Position numbers and translations under genes: made by a program. A DNA stretch of 49,142 nt, taken from positions 1-49,142 of the forward strand of contig LSSL01005690.1 of assembly GCA_001953115.1 (NCBI GenBank), written 5' to 3'. The notes under the pieces are model-generated. The model did not search any database. It was not told the DNA's origin and was given only the letters and a program-made list of their open reading frames with translations. Of the stretch, positions 28,301-46,755 are shown in pieces (position 1 is the stretch's first letter; every line of letters starts with the position of its first letter). The DNA comes from Smittium mucronatum. Lineage: Eukaryota; Kickxellomycota; Harpellomycetes; Harpellales; Legeriomycetaceae.

Positions 28301-28459
28301 CATTATGAGATTATTTAATTTAAAAAAATCCAGGCAAGAAAAAAACCCACCCTTAAATATCGGATTAAATATACCATTATTCTAGATTAATTTATCTCTT
28401 CAAAACCATTTCAGAATTTCTTAAGATGAAGCAAAGTCCAAGCATTGTTAATAATTATT
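19331..28459. other. A+T-rich desert
   Basis: No gene or intact element recognised in about 9 kb. All open frames are under about 90 codons and are built from A+T-rich codons. It contains an AT microsatellite at 24604, short repeats of TTAGAA near 24070, and long A and T runs. Confidence 0.6.
24604..24626. repeat. (AT)n microsatellite
   Basis: About 23 bases of uninterrupted alternating A and T. Confidence 0.85.
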
Positions 28460-29330
28460 ATTTCAAGGCCACTCGGCATAATATTGCAAGATAGCATTAC
28501 TCCCTTGCTACACTTATCCATATGATTTGTTTTGCCCCCTTAATTATCTATGTTAAGGGTTTGCATATCCTTTTAAATGGGAATAATGCGCGATTAGTCT
28601 ATTTTAGGCATGGTAACAGTAACCATGAAAATACAAATTAAAAACATTATTAATTTTTTTTTACTGGTTTCTCAGCCAAGTGGACTGGTAGAAAAAAAAA
28701 TAGCAGAAGGGAGGTAATTCAGTATAAGATGCCAAAATATACCATCTCAGTCGTCAGCAGATACAGTCAATAAAAACCTTTGATGAGGAATAAAAAATAT
28801 TGACCAAAATCCACCAAATGATTATCAAACTCTTTAGTCCCATAAAATTCCAAGTAAATGCCAAAAAGAAACTAAGAAAGATTTAAAGTAAGGTAACCAT
28901 GATAAACAGAAATATTTTTCTGTTTCTATGCATACTTTTTTTTAGTTTTTTTACACAAGTAAATTATAAATCAGACAAGATTTGAAGTCAAACAAACTTA
29001 CTATATAATATGGATTTCAAAGAAAAATTACCAAAAATACATAATTTCCAGAATACTGCTAAAACTATTGCTATATTTATAAAATTTGAACCAACTAAAA
29101 TAGCGATAAAACTAACTATATCAATAAAATAACTAAAACCAAGCTGAAAAGGTCATTCAGCGCACTAAAGCTGCTCTTGATAACAAAGAATCTTAGATAT
29201 ATATGTGATAAACCGGAGTCTAGACTAATAGGTTTATCCTTGAAAAAGAGTTTTATTGAAAGATAGAGAGTAAACACTAAAATAACTCGTATTTTTCCAT
29301 CAAGAAAAAATTCTTTAGTTTTTACTAATT
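28460..29330. repeat. Candidate decayed dispersed repeat, copy 2
   Basis: This stretch is less A+T-rich than the desert on its left. Blocks resembling those of the 11.56-12.33 kb island appear in the same order: TTACTCCCTT with a CAC/TAT context near 28497, a TCAGCAGATACAGTCAATAA-like block near 28755, TCAAACTC near 28828 and AAACTAACTATA near 29108. Block spacings are 258, 73 and 280 bases here against about 215, 80 and 254 in the other copy. Boundaries are vague. A 74-codon minus-strand frame (29116-29340) resembles nothing I know. Confidence 0.3.
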
Positions 29331-31352
29331 TTATCTCCAATAAATCCAGATATAAAAAAAAAAGAAAAAAACGCCATTTAAATATTTAATTTTAAGGACT
29401 GACTCAAAGATCAATTCTAGTTATCACAGAGTATAGAAATAAAATATACACTGGTTTTAATACTTGAACATATTAATTGTGCAAGGATTTTACTGTTATT
29501 TTTCATTGATTGGGTCAATCAAAATTGGTAAAAAATGCATCTATTACAATGATGTCTCAATTTGGAATCTATTGTGAGCCTCTTTATCATTTTCATAATT
29601 TAGAATTATAATTTGATTACTATTGGCAAAGTTCTGGGATGAGAATTGATACAGAATATTGGGCTTAAGCTAATATTGTTTTTATGCAAAAAATGTACCA
29701 TTAGTCAACATTAAGCTACCGGTAATCGATGCTTCTAATCCATTCTATCTTCTCGATTTTCTCCAACAAGGGGTTTCCCCCTTTTTTTTACACCAAAAAC
29801 CATTTTTATTACTCCACTATATGTTTTGGCTTTAAAATAAATATCTTAAAACATTTAAGTTTTCCAGAATAAAATGAAAATTCATAGGGATTATTTTTTA
29901 ATATAAGCCTTATATTATTCAGTTATTGGGTCATATTGAATCAATTCCCTATAAGAATTCAGTCCATAGGGATAAAAAAATCAATTAGACGAATACCGTA
30001 TGCAGCCTTAGCTTTTATCATACACATACCACTAAAAATCCTTCTTATCAGCTATTGATTAATAATATACAAGTAAAAAAACGTTTTAAATAATCTTGCT
30101 ATTGTTTAGGTGCTATTAAATAGCCTTTTTCTTCTTTTGTTCAGATAAAACAGAGTTTAAATATCGCATGAAATGTATGTAACTAGAATTTTTAGTTTTG
30201 GATGGGTGTTAGGCATGTCATTGGGATGTTTTTTTTAATTATTATCTTATGAAACCAAAGTCTCTACTCACCCACCCCAATATGAATAAGTGGTGTACTT
30301 TTTTAGATAGTTTCTTAATGGCACTAAAAGCCTCAGAAATTTTAGAGCTTGAAAGAACCTTAGTATTAATATCTACTTTTTTCAAAAAAATTAGTCAGGT
30401 CTTCTTTACTGATAAATTTTCCTTGGGAAAGAATAAATTTAAAAAATATCAAGAATGGATATCGTAGAATCCATATAAAAAATGTGTGTATATTTGTTTC
30501 TTTAAATATACATCATTTAATGATTTATAAATAAAAATAAGATATACTTAAAAAACACATTTAATGCAGTAATACGTTTTTTTGTTTTGACTATTCTAAA
30601 AATTACCCACTATCCATAGAAACAGTAAATAATTATGCGTGATGCTATTTTAAAAAGCTTATAAAAATGTCGGATATAGGCGTGGATGTTTTAACTTCAA
30701 CTAAAGTTAACAGAATAAAAAAAAAATTGGTAAATTTAATGCATTATTTATTATTTCTCGTAAATATATAATTTCTGACCTATAAAAAGTTATATTTCAC
30801 AATATTTTTGTTTTTATTATTTTTATCCGTGAAAATGAGAAGAGTTCTGGGATGAATACTTTACATGCAATTTAAATCTTAACATCTGATTTTTTAAGTC
30901 TATTGAATAAAATAATGAGATTTAAATATTATCAATTTTTTTCATGAAATTATTCTAAAGACAATAATGGCTATTACAAAGAAAATTTACAAAAAGCGAG
31001 AAAATCGGAAAATCAGCCATTAATTCCCATTAAGGTCTCTAGCCACTACACATCAATTAGATGGGGGCTCAATATTAAAGTTTTAAATATAAAGTATAAC
31101 TACTATTTCTACACGCTATTCCAACCAAGATTTTAGTTTAAACTAAGTTCATCAAAATTAAACCATCAATTTATCCTCTCATCTTATCTTATAATCCTTT
31201 CTGGTTTGTTTAAGAATGGCTTTTAAAGTAAAAATATCGCAACAATATGTTCATACTAAAAATAGCGAAAATGTATTATTGATTATTCTTCAAGCTTTCT
31301 TATTGGAAAATTTATGAAATAGATAACCATAGTTATAAATCATAAAAAAAAA
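29331..31352. other. Non-coding stretch downstream of ADH copy A
   Basis: Of intermediate composition. No exon recognised. A 72-codon plus-strand frame at 30249-30467 has a more mixed composition than most, but no splice partner, motif or family match, so it is not called as a gene. The 3' untranslated region of copy A must lie just left of 31353, but no exact AATAAA was seen on the minus strand within about 200 bases. Confidence 0.5.
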
Positions 31353-33063
<1,711 letters not shown>

Positions 33064-33942
33064 TTTTATATGGTACCTTGTGAATAAAATTATTTTAAGA
33101 GAGAAAAATATTTGTGAAAAACTCTATATTTATATCTATGCAAACAATACCTAGTCCCTTTAAATTCATAATACGTGAGACGAAAATTTGGGTTTTCGCC
33201 AGAATTTTTTTTTAGAAACAGACCGATTGATTGACTGATGATTGGTCGTATTTTATTGGAAACTATGGTGACCTCATACACGATTCTCCCTAAAAAACAG
33301 CTCCTAGATACATCTTAAAAATCTGCCGGCTTTTAATGAACCAAAAATTTTCCCACACAATGCTAAAGTTTAAGGAATAATATCACTAAAATCATAGGTT
33401 TTTTTTTTTCGTGTTTCAGATTTGTTTTATGGTTTTGAAAACGATTTTTAAGTATGAAGAAAAGTCTCGTCTGAAAAAACAAACTCCATACCTTAAAAAA
33501 AAAAGTCTCTCTATTCGTGAGATTCCTAACAATATTCTTGGAACAAAAGATGTTCGAATTTTTCGGAAATAAAATTTACCTTTTACTCAAGGATGTTAAA
33601 CCTTGCTGCTTTATAGAATTTTTATTCGCTTTCCCAAAAATTTGAAGAAATAAAGATAGAGAACTTTTAGGTTTTTATAACTATAATTCATATTGGATAA
33701 TACACCAATTACACCAAATTAAGTTGTTTCAAATCTAATTTTGGTTAAAACCCGAGTAATTTTGCCTGTTTTGACATATATTTTCTTGAATTAGATATTT
33801 GGTATCATAAAAATGGTCAATTTATTCTGAATCAATTTAAGTTTGGCCAATAGCTGTTCTGTGATCATTTAAATAAATTTTTAATCGCATGGTAGTAAAT
33901 GATCATTTAAACCCAAAAATATGCTCTATGATAGCTGAATAA

Positions 33943-33953
33943 GGGGGGGGGGG
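33943..33953 (+). repeat. G11 homopolymer
   Basis: Eleven consecutive G in A+T-rich spacer DNA, about 0.9 kb upstream of the start of ADH copy A. Confidence 0.9.
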
Positions 33954-36900
33954 TTATTGAATCAGATGTTGAACTAAAATTCGACTAAAAAAGATTATTA
34001 GAAAATTAAAACCTTCCATATATCTTAAGATGTTTTTTTTTTAAATCCAAAAACTTCAAAAAAAAGCCAAAATAATAATACATTGTTTGAATTTGAAAGT
34101 TATCTTTAAGATTTATAGCATTAACCGATTTATTTTTGTCATTTCATAAATTTTATAATGCAGAAGTAATGATTTTATGCCAAATAAAAATTAATAAACC
34201 TTAGGCGCTTAAAAGAGCTAGCTATAATAGGAATAAGCGGATGATGCACAAGATCGTATTGAATGGGCTAGACTAAAATTTGTGAACTAAACCTGATTAA
34301 TTTTGATACCCTTTTTTGCTTTGGAAGATTTTCTAATTAAAAATCTAGTAGAAAATTTGGCTTAAAATGAAATAACTATTATTTTAAAAATATTGGTATA
34401 TTTTGAATAATGAATACATTTAAATTTAAATCAACCTCCTGTAAGAAAATAGACGAAAAAAGGTAAGTTTGTTTAATTTATGATGCAAAAGATTTCAAAA
34501 TTTATCTGAACTAATAAAACTCATCTAAATTACCACAGAAACCTTACCTCTTAACCCTTTTTCTAATTAATCAAAAATAATGTGGTATTGTTTGTAGGTA
34601 ATTAATTATCGATTTATTAATAAATTAAATTGCAGAAAAAACCCCAGCTTAATAAAAATTTTACGAGTAGTAAAAAGCTATAATAAAAATGGAGATATGT
34701 ATATTATCAAGCTTATAGATTCACTAATCAACATATGAAACTGGGCGAAAAATACTGATTTTTTTTAAAAAGTAATCATAACAATTTCATACAAACACTG
34801 TTGATTTAATCCCGACTAAAGTGAAAAATAAATATAATCTCACATCACAGGCAACATCAATACTTATAAATTCGTTGTTTTTTTTGAGTTATTGGAAGTT
34901 TTGATAAAAATATTGATTGAGGATTAGTTAGTCTAAATTTTTCTAATATCAGAGTCATAATTACAGATTTAATCCTTTACTTTATTTAATCCAGGCTTTT
35001 CAAAACACTTATAAGTTTTTTTACAGAATGCACTTAAAATAGATAATAATTTTGCTTGCTAGTTAGATTAACCAATTATATATATTGGGAACATTTATAG
35101 TATAAAATGATCTTATTCTATCCCCTAGAAACTTATATTTTTTATGAAACTTTACAAAAATCGGTATTGATGTTATTTGAGAATAAAATAAACACAAATA
35201 ACAGTTCAATTATATCCCTTATCTGTTCAGTATTTTTTTAAATTCTTTGATTCATGCATATATTTTTATACAGAAGAATTCATATTTACTAAATGAGATA
35301 TATCAAAAGGTGATCGAGAGAAGCCCATCTGTCTTGTATACATGACCTATTATTTAAAAAAATCGCACAGCCTTTATAGTTAAAGTGCGCACCTGGGATT
35401 ATTATACTTTTCTTTTCGTCATTTTTATTAAGTAGTTAAATTACTATTAAAATACTATAGTCTCCGATCAATATTTATTTAAATATAATTTAAATTATTT
35501 AATTGAACTTCAATTAAAATTAACTTAATTAATAAAGACAATTATCAAAAATCTATAACTGGTAGTAATCAGAATAATTTTTTTTATTTTAGTTTAATTG
35601 GTAGTGATTGATATTTCATATTTTCCTACCAGATTTAAAAAAGTATGGTTAAGTTATTTAATTATCAAAAGAGTTGTTTTTTGCGAAGTTAAAATTTAGA
35701 ATCATAATTTGAATGCTATATTTTAACTATTATTTTAACTTTTTCATATTATATATTAAATAACTCTCTTAAAAATTAAAATAAAATAGCTGAAGTTATT
35801 AATCAGTGGAGATTTTTTAAAAAAAGGATTTATTTTCTGTATATAGTTTCATTATATCAATATAAAGAAAGCAATGAATACTCTTTTAAAGATATTATTA
35901 TAATATTCATGATTCGGATATTAAAGAAAAAAATATAGAAATTATTTCAATTGTAATATTTTTATCGGGTTTTTAGGAAATTTTTTTTATTTTCTTATAT
36001 ATATAACAAAAATCAGATCATAGAATTTTTATAAGTATTTTTTTAAATATATTCATATAAATAAACATATCATAACGCAATAATTGAGCTATTTTGTTTA
36101 GAAAAATCATCTAAACATCCAACTTAATTTCAAAAAATCAGATAAATGTCATATTTATAAAATTAATGGAGGCTAAAAAAATAAATATCTTTATTTGCGA
36201 ATTTAATTAAGAAAATTAATATATCTAAATTAAAATTTTGGGCAAAAAATCACCGTATATTAACCAATCCATGCTAAATTCTTTTTATTTCTAACTAAAG
36301 CCGATTTTTTGAAAAAATAAAAACTGTTATAGATAAAATATCAAGTTTAAGGACACTTGATATGAAATACTATTTCTGCTTAATAGATCTATATATTTTG
36401 ATGCGCTGATTATAAATTTAGCAATAAAATATTTAAAGAAACATATGATTTATTATAAGTTAAATCTTGTAATCACGGTACTATTAATATTCAAATAAAA
36501 ATCTCTCACTTACAAAAATAATTTTTATAACAATAATTTTTTTTCCATAAATGATGAAAATCAATTTTAATAAAAATAAAAAATATATTTTAAAAATATT
36601 TTTCATGTTAAAAAATTCATACTATCCCCCTTCCCTCCTTATAATTGATCTTTCATTAAACAAAAATTCTTATAATATAGCTCTGCATAACTCTTTTAAG
36701 ATAAAAAATCTTCAAAAATAGTTTTACATAAGAGAATAGGCTTTATTTTTTTAGAAAATTTTATAAAAAAAAAAAAATTCAAATTTTGATCGATATTTTA
36801 GAGTTTTTTTTTTGGATTAACACAGAGAATGTCTTTCGTTTAAAGAAAAAAAATTCGGTTTGAGAGTATAGAGTAATAAAAATGATTATACATTGTATAT

Positions 36901-39900
36901 TTGCATTCAAATAATCTTCAATAAATTTGATTTCTTTTCTTTAATTAAATATATCTTTCTAAATGCATAAAATTTGTCATTTATATTTTAAGTTATGATT
37001 TAATTAGATGAAACTGGAGCCGGATAAGAAATAATAATGAAAATTTTGATACCTTGTTGTAAACTTCCTATATTATTCTATTAATAAATTAAATATAAAC
37101 ATGCATAATTTCAACAAATATATCCAAATTTTGTTTTTCAACATCATATTAATCACGTTAAGTGATAGGAGAAAAACTGTGCTAAATAGCAAAATGATAA
37201 TAGTCTTAGCGTCGATTTCCATCTTTAATTGATTGATTATTAATGTGACAAGATTTATTGTAATTATATATATATACATCATTTACGTTTTGGAATCTCT
37301 TTTAATATTATGATGTAACAGTTTAAAGATTGATATGGATGATAAAAAAATTAATAATAGAAATGGTGAGAAAAATAATTTATTACTGAATAAAAAAACA
37401 TTTCTAACTTTAAAAGAAATTATATGTCTTAAATTTGTCAGAGTATTCTCAATACTCCACCTACAACTTTGTTATTTGGTTTTAGGTTTTTTTTCTTTAG
37501 TTAAATTTAAAAAAATTCTCCTGCTTATGGGATTTAAAAAAAATTAATTCGAATGATTTATAATAATGTTTATTAATATAGTGTAAAAACTCAATACCTG
37601 CACGTTTAGGATGAAAATTGTGCTTTTTACATAGCTTATTTCTTGTTTCCTAATGATTATAATAATAAACAATAAAATTTTTCTTTTAGCAACAGAATAA
37701 AGTATTAGAATAGAAAGGTTAATAAAAATTTTGAGTATAAAGAGGGGAGAAAAATGGTTGTGTAATATAAAATTAATTCTGCGAATCATCGAAATTCACA
37801 AGGAGAAGCATTATTTCTTATAAAAACTTACAGCAGTATTAAAACACTTTTTAATAAAAATATGTTAATCACTTCTTTAACTGCAAAGAAAGTTCTTTCA
37901 TGAGATAATTTCATTGTTTTAGAGCTTTGCTAATCTTTCTACGACACATTAACTATTATTTTTTATGGTTGACAAATCAGATAAAGAGTTCAGGGGATTA
38001 ATTTTTGATTTTATGAAAGCCAAGAAATGGAATTTCGGTAGACACACGAAAAAATGATATTTTAATAAATTATGTTATTTTTATTTGGGTTTTTACAGTG
38101 ATAAAGTTAAGTAGATGCATATTTAATTTCTCAAAGATTTTAATTATGAATTTTGATAACAGAAACCTCTTGAAAAAGATTCTTATAGGATCTTTTAAGA
38201 TTTTATTTAATGAAAATTATTTTTATTGATTTTATATTTAGTTATAATTAAATTCATTTATCCATCATGCTTTTAAATAAAAATTCTAATTCAAATAACC
38301 CCGTTTGAAATCATAATGAAAATTTAATATCAGTAAATATTATTTTAATAAATTATCATGAGTTATTTAAGCGAAAAAAGAAATTTTCAGGTTAATATTT
38401 TTAAAATATATTCATGTAGGTTAATTTCTTCATTGCATGTAGTTTTTATCAAATTTCCACAATCGAATCTTTCGTTCATTAAGTGGTTCTACTATCGGTA
38501 GTATTTGCAGCTTATATATATTCTTTTCTTATAAATACTCAAATAATTTTTTTTAGAATAAGGAAAAAGGTTCGATTTATGATAAAAAATCAAAATAATT
38601 TAATTTTTGTACGTAACTTTAGTATATATGATAAATATTGAGCACTTATCTTTTTTTTGACTTGTAATTTGAAATTCAATAATTTTAGAAAAAAATTAAA
38701 GTGATTTTTATTTAAATAATGCATAAAACAGAAATTCCATAAAAAAAATAAGAAAAATAAGCATTATTTTTAAAATATTTGAAAGCAAAATACGTATATT
38801 CAGATTTTTGATTTCAAAAGATTAAAAAAAATATAAATTGAATAAAATAAAATAAATCAACAACTTAATTTAAAACCAACACAAAAAATTCGATGCCAAT
38901 TAAATAAACAAATTTACTTTTTCTTTTTAGTAGAATTTTATTTATTTAGAAAAAAAATATAAATTTTTTTTAAATTTAAACCAATCTTAGAGCAGTTAGA
39001 TATATATTTTTATCTATGAAAAAATGTTAATCTTTCATTGAAATCAGGAAAAATACTTGATCATTGTTTGTAATAATAAAATAATTCCGTATAATTATGG
39101 CTTGAGGATTAATTAATATGACTTTGAATTTATCAAGAAAAAAATTTATACCAGATTTTTTTACCTATATCAAACTACTTATACATATATTTTTAAAATA
39201 TATCATATTAAACTATTTTTTCTACAATTTTAAAACTCATAAAATTATTGTTAAATAATTTATGGAAGAGTATTGGCTCTGTATTCTATTTTCAAAAAAA
39301 TACTATATTTGAGAAAACTATAGAAAAAATCTAAAATCATTTATTTTAGTTCAAAAAGTTTTATGTAATGAATAAATGTGTATAATAAAATAATATAAAT
39401 CGAAAATCGAAAAATTGGGTAATGAAAACTGACGACCCACTTGATAACTCAAATATAAGATCTGTAATGAAAGCCGATAGAATTTTTTTATAAATATATT
39501 TGATTTAAAAAAATTTACGCTTTTTGGAAATATCTTGTAACGATCTATTGGTTTTAAACATGTTAAAAATTGGTCTATATTTAAGGGAAAATGTTGTAAA
39601 ATAATTTTTTATTTATTGCGAAAAAAATTCTTGTTAAAAAATTTCAGTATTATTGAAATAATATACTCTGATTAAATTTAATTTGAATTTATAAATATCA
39701 ACCCTTCACAAAAATTTACCGTAAAAATTGCTAATTTAATTTAGCTGATATAAATATTTTCATTTTATATCTATTTCTTTATAAAGCATCTCTATCTAAA
39801 AAACCCCCAAAATTCAGGATTATAAAATTTTATTTTTTAATAACATTCGCTTCTTGCAAGATAAAATTTTTTCCAATAAATTATGTTTTTAATTATTCTA

Positions 39901-40129
39901 GTTTATTATTTAACAACAATTTTTTTAATAGCTTACTAATGAATTTAAATTAGCGACTAAGGTATAAAAAATCATTTATGATTAGAAAACTTATTACTAT
40001 TGTTAAATATAAGACTTTAATAGTAAAAGATAGAAAATTTAAATAATATAATTTTTTTTATCCTATTATTTATTTTTTAATAAAAAGTCTAAATAAATGT
40101 ATATTTATAAAAAATTACATTATTCTGGA

Positions 40130-40140
40130 GGGGGGGGGGG
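40130..40140 (+). repeat. G11 homopolymer
   Basis: Eleven consecutive G (preceded by CTGGA) within the most A+T-rich part of the spacer. Confidence 0.9.
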
Positions 40141-43100
40141 TTCCTATTTATTTATAATATTTTTTGAAATAAAATTTTTTTAGCATATATTAAATTTTGA
40201 ATAGGAATGATTTGTTCGGAAATAACCTCCAATAAAATTAAATAATTTCAAATCCAAAAAACTTTAATAAATTTTATCCTTTAATTGTTTATATATGTTT
40301 TATGCGAGTTTTATCCATACGCAGATTTGATCATTTACTGTTTATTTTTATTCACGCGTGGATTTGACTTTATTGAGTAAAATTCGTATGTTATTATTAA
40401 TGTTATCAAAAAAAAATTAAATTAATAGAAATATTGATAAATAAAATTACAATTTTAGTTTTTTTTTATCTATTTATGTCCAACATCTTTATAGAAAATT
40501 TTCATTTATTCCTGGTAAAAGAAAAAAATTCATTATTCAGAGCTAGATTCTTATTTCAAAATTTTATTTTCTGGATCATTTATCGATTGAGCCGTAGGAA
40601 AAAAATTTAAGATTATTAGCATATTATCTCTATGTATAACTACTCTTTTCAACAAAGAAAATAGAAAAAAATGTTTATTAATTTGTTATTAAGTGATTTT
40701 CCATAATTTTGATTGTATAACTTGATCGCTATTTTTTTAATTAAATAAGATAGTTTTTTAAATTTTTAATATTTTGGTTTCCGTGATAGATAGATTATAA
40801 AAAAGTTATTTTTTGATTTTCTTTAAAATCAAACTTTATTTTAACTCCAAAAAATTGCACATATTACATGGATTAGATTACTTATTTTAATTTTAAAACC
40901 GGGTGTTTATTTATAAATTATTATTATTAAATAAAAAACACAGAAAATATATTTTTAGAGAATAGTTTTTCAAATTTTAAAAAAAAAGTTTTTTCTTTTC
41001 ATTCAAGTTGATTTTTTATTAAATATGAGTGCTCTATTGTTCTGATCGTTCTACAAATATAAAATGGGGCCGTAGGAAAAATTTTAATTTAAAAAAACAA
41101 ATTAATAAAGTCTAGAAAAATTTAACTTAAATACGGCATATAAAATTAAATAACTTTAAACTTATTTTATATAATATTTAACGAATTTTTAAAAAAAAGA
41201 AAAAAATATGAAGGTGAAAAAATATATAGTTTACAGTATATGTTAACTTTTTTAATTATTCAAAATTTGAATCCGTTAACCATATTTTTTTGGTTTTAGA
41301 TTTATGATTTTTTTAATGTTATTTAAATATCAATATCAATATTTTCAATATTTTCTATGAATAAATAATTAGCTTCACTTTAGATATATAATGATTGAGG
41401 AATTGAGGTTTAAAAAAAATATTTATCCTAACAAGTTTCAAATATATTTTTTAAAAAAAGTCGCATATAATAATAGCCAATACACATACAATATAGAATT
41501 TAAAAAAAGAAAACAAATCTATTTTTGTTTAAATAAAATCTTAAAGCTGTATAATTTCATTCATGTTTATAGATTTAAAAAAAATTGGCCAGAAATAAAT
41601 GAAAGTCCCTTTTAAAAAGTTTTTGCATAAATAATCGAGATTAATGAAAATTTCGGCGATTTATCTAATTTTCTATAAGTTAAATTATTATTCGATATAA
41701 TAATAACACTAGATAAATTTTACCCTTAATTAAATCAAATCAATCAGCTTTTAGAAAAAAACCATCAGTTGAGTATCATGCATATTAAGTGATCTAATCT
41801 GCGTGCAAAATATAAATTTAGACAAGAGCCTTATTAAAATTTTGGATTTAGGTTATAATTAGTCGTTTAAGGAAAGAAATACTTATGAAAATAAAAATTC
41901 TATAATTATTTTTAAAATCTTAAACTTTCATTTGCATTTCAAAATTAATCTGATCTATTATTTTGAAACAGTATGTTAAGACTATGTTTAATTTAGAGTC
42001 AGAGTTATAATTATAAGAAAATTCGATTTAATTTTATTATAAAGTGTCTTGTAGTTAATTTTGGATTTTTAATATCATGTTTTACCATGTAATTTAGAAA
42101 ACTCAACTTATTTATAGATTGAATGAATAAAAAAAATATCTGTTAATAATTTGATGAAGAATATACTCGAAAACATTATATCTATTTCTGAAATTCATTA
42201 GATCTGTATATTAAAAAAATATGATAAAAGATCAAAAAAAAAAATGATATTTTTTTAGCTATAACCAAAAGATATAAATAAATAATAAATAATTTTTTTC
42301 TCTTTTTTTGTGGCTTTATTATCATTTTAAATCATTGATTTTTTTTTTGTTTTAAAGTGTGACTTATGTTAGTTTAAACCATATATATTCAAACTTTTAA
42401 ACATAAAAAGGATAGATCTATTCAAATACCAAGTAAAATCAATCCTATTGTTTAAAGATATAGAGTTTTTATCTGAATTATTTATTTATTTATTAACCAT
42501 AAATATTTCCATAAGGATTGTTTTTTTACAAACTCATGTATGAACATTACAAGTGTGGATCTTTTCAAAGTGAATATACATATTTTCTTTATAAATTCCG
42601 TTAGTTTACTAATTTTTAAATTTAAAAACATAAATTTTTTTAATTATATACCTTTTATCAACAAAAAAAATAGAGTTTTTTTATACAAATAAATATATAT
42701 ATCCTACACTTAACAATTATAAGAATCAAAAAAAAAATTTCAAAAAAATTTTTCATTTAAAAAATAAAAAATGTGTTTACAAAGTGATAAAATTTTCTAT
42801 ATTAGGGCAGGGGGATTAATTTCGAACAAATCATTTAATTTCTTCATAAAAAAATGTCTCGGGTTTATAATAAAACAAATTATTAGTTAATATGAGAAAG
42901 ATTAGAAATATCTCCTATTATATTTCTTTTATATTTCTATATATTTTGGCTGAGTTATGATTTTAACATAAAGTTATATCATTTATCCTAAAAATAAAAA
43001 AACACTGAAAGCATTTCCATGGAGAATAAATCATTTTATAGGATTCAATAGAACATTTTTATAGTTTAAATTTAAAAAGTTATTCGTATAAGATAAAAAA

Positions 43101-45030
43101 AATTCTAAAACCAACAACAGAATGATAAATTGTATAAACTCTTGCCAAAAGCGACAATTTTCTGTAATGGTTTTATAAAAGCTGTAATGCAATAAATAAA
43201 TGAAAAGACCCAGTTTCATCCTATAAATTATTACATGTTATGGTTATACCGAATAAAAAAAAACGGTCTAAATTAATCGTGTTGATATTTCTAAACATTT
43301 TCATTTTTATTTAATTTGTGGGAATTTTTATTTGATAGCAATCGATTTTCATACATAAAATTGTAGATTTCTCAAGGAATTAATTAAGCATCAATGGATT
43401 ATTTTTTAAATTTAGTGAAAGTGGGTATTCAATATAAAAACACGATCAATAATATCAATACCTTTTTTATTGGGGGTTTTTTCACTCCTTTTAGTTGGGT
43501 TTTCTAAATTGGATAAAGTGAGATTAAATTTTTATTTTACCAGTTTCAATAAACTCCATATCCTGCTAAATACTAAGATAATATTAAAAATTCCACATTA
43601 ATTTCCAATGATTCTCTTTATTGAACTTTTTTTTTCAAAAAACAGGTTTCCGTTAGTTCAAGTTATTTTGTAAAACTACCCCATAAATCTTTATCCTACG
43701 AGTCATTAATATAGTGGTAGTAAAAATCAATCCTTAAAATAGCTCAAATTTTTATTTAGTTTACATAATGGATACTATGTTTATGAGTCTTTTACGAAAA
43801 TTGATTTCATGGTTAGACCTATTCCATTTATACTTGCACACTATTATTGAATCGGCTTTATTAAATATCGGGTTAACGATGTTATAACGTGCTAATATAA
43901 TATTTGATTTAAAATGTGTAATTAAAGGATATTCTAAGCTCCCTAAATTGAGCATTAGCAATTTTGGGTAGATACTACTAAAAAAAATCTATTTAAATAA
44001 GATTTTCATTATTTTCATTTGAATGAAGCTAAAAGTCTGAGAATCCCTATATACACATTTTTACCAAAAAAGGATGCCATTAAAATTGGCTGCTTTATGA
44101 ATAATAAACCTGGTTTAGTAATTTTTACCACCAGGAAGTTGGATCTTTCTGTAAAATCATTTTTATAACATTGGAGTGAAAAGTTTATAAACCCCGACTT
44201 TTTAATAAAACTCTCATCACCATCTTAAATCATAGCTATGCTTTTTTTATTCCCAGAATCAAGTTACAGAATCCCTTTTTTGAGAACTTGCTATATATTT
44301 ATTCAGCATATTTTTGCAAAAAATCTTAATGAGATAATTTTCCTTAAGTAATAATATTTTGCTACTAAGATCCATTTCAAACACATATTTTATGACATTT
44401 TAATTATTTGCGCATGAAAAGTCTTGTTTTATTATAAATGGTGGTTAATCTATGGGGTGTTAATAATTTTTTATATAACTGATTATTTGGAGGTTTGTTA
44501 CAGAAAGAGAAAACTCTATTCTCAAAATAAAAAATAAATAAATAAGTTTTAACAAAAGAAAAAAGATACTTTAAACGTATTGTTTTGTATAAATTAGAAG
44601 AATATCGGTACAAACTTCCCCTTAAAATCAAATGGATTAGTATGAAAACCTCATGTCAAGTTTATTTTATAGACCGCATAATAGACCAATGAAAATATTG
44701 AATCACTAATGGTATGGCTTTTAAATATAAATAACTAGATTGATCTTCTCCTTGTTTGATATATGCATGCATAAAAGTATCCAATACTTTATAAGTTAGA
44801 GGGGTATGCACTAATTCTAAATATTATGGGAAAAATATATGTATGTGAAAATTTCCAATTAAAATATTATTTTTTTTGAAGGGGTGATAGGGGTATTATA
44901 TATAAGCATTACACGGGTGCTATTGGGATTTTATCTTATTATTTAGTCTGAAATTTAAAATCCAAAAAGTATATTTATATTCTCAAAAAGTATAACTTGT
45001 TCGTTTAAATTGTAAATCTTTATCGTAAAT

Positions 45031-46755
<1,725 letters not shown>

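Larger units (their letters stand above)
33064..45030. other. About 12 kb A+T-rich spacer between the divergent ADH genes
   Basis: Bounded by the start codons of copies A and B, so any promoters for the two genes lie at its ends. No gene, RNA or intact element recognised. The first kilobase and the last 1.7 kb are less A+T-rich than the 34.5-43 kb core. The core contains two G11 runs flanked by A+T-rich DNA (33943 and 40130). Open frames (for example 37335-37547, 37544-37789, 41391-41615) are short, A+T-driven and resemble no family. I see no clear similarity between the two 5' flanks of the ADH copies. Confidence 0.6.

Noticed and set aside
30249..30467. 72-codon plus-strand open frame
   Set aside because: Slightly better composition than most short frames, but no motif, no splice partner and no resemblance to a family I know.
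37335..37789. Two overlapping opposite-strand frames of 70 and 81 codons
   Set aside because: Low-complexity I, L, K and N translations in A+T-rich spacer with no start context, splice sites or homology.
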